Under the pieces are notes generated by a model that searched no databases, was not told the origin of the DNA, and saw only the letters and a program-made list of their open reading frames with translations. From Anaspis maculata (lineage: Eukaryota; Arthropoda; Insecta; Coleoptera; Scraptiidae), in NCBI GenBank assembly GCA_949128115.1, contig OX421965.1, positions 28,329,681-28,393,680 of the forward strand: 64,000 bases of DNA, read 5' to 3'. The position numbers and the translations under genes are program-made. Shown piece after piece: positions 60,893 through 64,000 of this stretch. Each line of letters opens with the position of its first letter. Position 1 is the first letter of the stretch.

Positions 60893-61014
60893 CTTTAAAC
60901 TGTAAATTCACACTTGGAAACTAAATTTCTACTTCAAACTGTCAAACTGTAAATTTACACTTTATTCTGTAAATTTACACTCCAAACTGTAAATTTACAC
61001 TTTATTCTGTAAAT
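60893..61014 (+). repeat. Short tandem repeat of ~19-20-bp units
   Basis: Repeated ACTGTAAATTTACACTTTAT and TCTGTAAATTTACACTCCAA units, about six in number and partly degenerate. Confidence 0.7.
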
Positions 61015-61640
61015 TGAACGTTGTGACGCGAGATTGCTTCAAATTCAAGTGGTCAAGGCATGTTGCACGTCGAAGACTATGTAGGGTGTCACCAAAACGC
61101 ATGCCGCATGCAAATTCCATGCGAGACACAAGGACCCCTCTGACGGGCCTCATTCTTTACACACGTGTACTGCAAAGACTGCAGAGTCTATCTGCAAAAA
61201 TTAGCTCCATATCTATAACGTAAGGGTAGTTTGCTCAAAATTGGAGAAATATAACAATTGACAACCACCCTCACCCCCTCGTCCCTTACCATCACCACAT
61301 ACTCAGCCTTATCACTCTATGTCTATTGTTTCCATAAAAGAATTATTGAAAATTATATTTCATCGAAGGGGGTGGCTTTTTTTCATCTACGTTTTCACCA
61401 AAAGATAAGACCATCCGGTGCAGCAGCTGAAATAATGTTTCATACCGGATTGTCTATTTTGCATGCGGGTCAGTAATTTTTAAAGAAAAAATATCACCGC
61501 CTGTAGATTTTCGCAGGACCTCTTTATCGAGCTGCCACACCTTGCAGCATAGAAAAGCTACTTCTGAAACCACCTCTTACGAGGCGTGTGTTTAAAAAAA
61601 TGTACGTATGCAACTTTCTTGCAGTTGCGGTGAAACATAT

Positions 61641-63129
61641 AGTGGGGTTGGTAGCCATTCCCATACGGCATTTAATGATACAGAAAATTCCTTCTGCATG
61701 AGTGTTCTACTAGGGCTAACGAACGATATTAGAAGGGGAAGCACAAAAGCTTCCCCTTAGGGGGGCCGCAGGGGGCCCTGTCAAGTTGACGGTCCAAGAA
61801 CTCCTACCAAACCATCTTTCAATTTCGTTGTATCACTCAAATGGGGATGATGTGACTCCATCGTGAATCTCGATGTCATTGGTCGCCATGTCTCTTTCAT
61901 CCTTCATGCTTGAAAAAACAATTTCTTCGGGAGGTCAGAGAAATCACTTTTTATTTTTTTATACATACAAGAGGATGCGAAGTTGGCATGTTTTGTGTCT
62001 TAACCTGTTATTTGGCATTTCCAAAATCCTATTATGAAGTCAATTTTTCAAATTCTCAATTTTGGGTTGATTGGTAGGCTAAGAAGTAGGTATTTTTTAA
62101 CATTCAGTCCACATGTACTTTTTTCAGTGTCCAACTGGAGGTTATTCAAATCATCATCAGGGGTGGATATAGTGGACTATTTTCTAAACATTATGTCAAG
62201 AAAACCAATTCTAAACCGCGCATAGAGAGTACACAAATTATTTTTCTTTTGGTCGGTCAAGTTGCGATGCCTAATACGCCCGTCAGGGAGAACGCTGAGC
62301 ATCGCCAGACTAAAGCTGGTATGAAAACAGCATAAACGAATTCAAAACTGCCTGAAACACTCAATATGTGGTTCGGCATTCAATTCTGAGTCAGCACTTA
62401 GAGTTTTAGTCAGTTTTGAATTTGTTTAGGCTGTTTTCATACTAGTTTAGTCTGGCGATGCTCAGCGTTCTCCCTGACGGGCGTAGTAGGCATCGCAATT
62501 CGACCGACCGAAAGAAAAATAATTTGTGTACTCTCTATGCGCGGTTTAGAATTGGTTTTCTTGACATAATGTTCAGAGAATAGTTCAGTTTATCCACCCC
62601 TGATGATGATTTGAATAACCTCCAGTTGGACACTGAAAAAAGTACGTGTGGACTGGATGTTGAAAAATACATACTTCTTAGCCTACCAATCAACCCAAAA
62701 TTGAGAATTTGAAAAATTGACTTCATAATAGGATTTTGGAAATGCCAAATAACAGGTTAAGACACAAAACATGCCATCTTTGCATCCTCTTGTATGCATA
62801 AAAAAATAAAAAGTGATTTCTCTGACCTCCCGAAGAAATTATTTTTTCAAGCATGAAGGATGAAAGAGACATGATGACCAATGCCATCGAGATTCACAAT
62901 GGAGTCACATCATCCCCATTTGAGTGATACAACGAAATTGAAAGATGGTTTGGTAGGAGTTCTTGGACCGTCAACTTGACAGGGCCCCCTGCGGCCCCCC
63001 TAAGGGGAAGCTTTTGTGCTTCCCCTTCTAATATCCTTCGTTAGCCTTTGTAGAACACTCATGCAAAAGGAATTTTCTGTATCATCAAATGCCGTATAGT
63101 ACCGTTTTTTAATGTGTACCGACCCCACT
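61641..63129. mobile_element. 1.49-kb palindromic foldback element
   Basis: The arms 61641-62330 and 62430-63129 are inverted copies of very high identity with a centre near 62385. The outer ends (GTGGGGTTGGTA) are flanked by TA. Each arm has GGGGAAGCACAAAAGCTTCC (a 10-bp stem) next to a GGGGGGCCGCAGGGGGCCCT block, and ACGCCCGTCAGGGAGAACGC close to the centre. A 63-codon frame occurs in both arms (62034-62225, 62535-62726) but looks non-coding. A half copy is at 53031-53820. Confidence 0.9.
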
Positions 63130-63137
63130 AATACATT

Positions 63138-63266
63138 GGGCAGTATCAATAAAAAATAAGCATAAGCATTTGCTTAGGTTTTTGAGGAGTTGCTGAGCAG
63201 ACTTTTCCTAGCAACGCCTATGAAATCCAAGCAAATGCTTATTCTTATTTTTTATTAATACTACCC
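63138..63266. mobile_element. 129-bp hairpin MITE
   Basis: Ends GGGCAGTATCAATAAAAAAT and inverse ATTTTTTATTAATACTACCC; inner arm AGCATAAGCATTTGCTT and inverse. The flanking ATT on both sides may be a 3-bp duplication. Confidence 0.7.
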
Positions 63267-63559
63267 ATTAGGTCGCACTTTCAGAAGCTTCGACTCCAGG
63301 TTTCTTCAAACGCTCCAATCTTGATTCTTCCTCATTTTCTTCTTTCTTTACTGCCCATGCCTATAGTTGTCCCCATGACGTATGACCTTCCCACTAATTT
63401 CAAATCAGTTTTACAAGTCACCGATAACAAATCCCTCTGCTGTTTTCTGGAGCATCTCAATGTCTCAATGACCAAACAGACCCATTTCAGCTCGTCCAAG
63501 ATTCTCCCAATTCTTTTCCCCACTTAGTCAACGGCTTTGGCGAGAGAGAGAGATCAAGA

Positions 63560-63835
63560 TTGAGAAGTTTATTTGTCAAGAACATGGTGTATTCAAGAAA
63601 CCTGGAGTCGAAGCTTCTGAAAGTGCGTTCTATGTATGTTTTACCGCAACCGCAAGAAAATCTGTAGACTCCGATCTCTTGGAAAATAATAACGGCTTTA
63701 TTCGATATGAGGGAAGAATAGAAAGTACGAGGTATTGAAAAAGATACTCGACTGATGTTGAGGGATTGAGAGATTTTGGAAAAAGCGTAGGAAAAGCGGA
63801 TAAAAAAGGGGAAGCTGACGTGGACGATTGAAAAG
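63560..63835 (-). pseudogene. Penelope-like element fragment, GIY-YIG endonuclease region
   Basis: The minus frame reads ISRVSFSIPRTFYSSLISNK and then EIGVYRFSCGCGKTYIERTF and RSFDSRFLE. This has the layout of the Penelope C-terminus: linker, then GIY-YIG nuclease GVYxxxCxCGKxYIGxTxRSxxxRxxEH. GIY is changed to GVY and YIG to YIE, so it is probably dead. A short inverted piece of the same segment (TFRSFDSRFL) lies on the plus strand at 63270-63300. Confidence 0.65.
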
Positions 63836-63840
63836 AGATG

Positions 63841-64000
63841 GGAATCAAAGAAGTTGAAAGAAGACACGGAAACACGAATTAGCCAAGAGCAAAATGGTTT
63901 CATGACAGGTCGAGGATGTATGGATAATTTGTTTGTTTTACAACTAACAGCGCATGGAGAAAAAAAGAGAAAAAGGAGAGGACACATTTGCAGCATTCGT
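63841..64000 (+). pseudogene. LINE reverse transcriptase fragment at the window edge
   Basis: The plus frame reads EDTETRISQEQNGFMTGRGC, then MDNLFVLQLTAHGE, and after a frameshift RGEDTFAAFV. It matches the RT segment QxGFRxGRSxxDxIFxLRQ...AFIDFxKAFD of RTE/Jockey-like LINEs. It continues beyond 64000. Confidence 0.55.

Noticed and set aside
60893..61014. CRISPR-like short repeats
   Set aside because: Simple AT-rich tandem units with no spacers.

Overview
The window is nuclear DNA of an arthropod, almost certainly an insect. It holds five spliced protein genes with GT-AG introns (plus one GC-AG), including a Cys-loop chloride channel subunit of the type found in insects. AT-rich, transposon-packed DNA fills the space between them. 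The frequent TAGGTAGGTACCTA-like words and the repeated TATACAGGGTG termini recall hemipteran and some other insect genomes, but I cannot fix the order. There is no sign of bacterial or viral genes.

Layout. (1) Positions 699-34096, minus strand: eIF5B, the ribosome-dependent GTPase of subunit joining. Twelve exons are visible; the last (about 35 codons) lies beyond the left edge. A 22.3-kb intron (3822-26088) and a 3.9-kb intron (28799-32671) are filled with repeats. (2) 34097-38860: an inverted tandem array and other repeats. (3) 39039-40080, plus: TIPRL/TIP41, a PP2A-family phosphatase regulator, with a probable 5' UTR intron. (4) 40100-43300: repeats, including a TE-derived ORF with a nuclease-like motif. 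(5) 43324-44722, plus: MGAT2, a Golgi N-glycan GlcNAc-transferase. (6) 45195-47250: a palindromic element between two convergent genes. (7) 47506-49662, minus: heparanase (GH79), eight exons, complete. (8) 49800-57000: nested elements, including a decayed RTE-like LINE and a stack of insertions within insertions. (9) 57388-59105, plus: first seven exons of a Cys-loop anion channel subunit, which runs off the right side. Its next intron begins with a clean 743-bp hAT insertion and continues through LINE ends, a 1.5-kb palindromic element and Penelope/LINE fragments to position 64000.

The genes do not form a pathway or operon. eIF5B and TIPRL are housekeeping genes. MGAT2 and heparanase both concern glycans but face each other, and nothing suggests co-regulation.

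The most striking feature is not a gene. At least ten large foldback elements (two inverted arms of about 0.15-0.8 kb around a spacer) are scattered over the window. Three of them, at 1.0-2.0, 53.8-55.7 and 61.6-63.1 kb, look like diverged members of one superfamily: similar order of motifs, with G-rich or hairpin-forming cores. Several are inserted into one another, and none has an evident transposase here. All homology statements rest on reading the sequence; no database search was possible.
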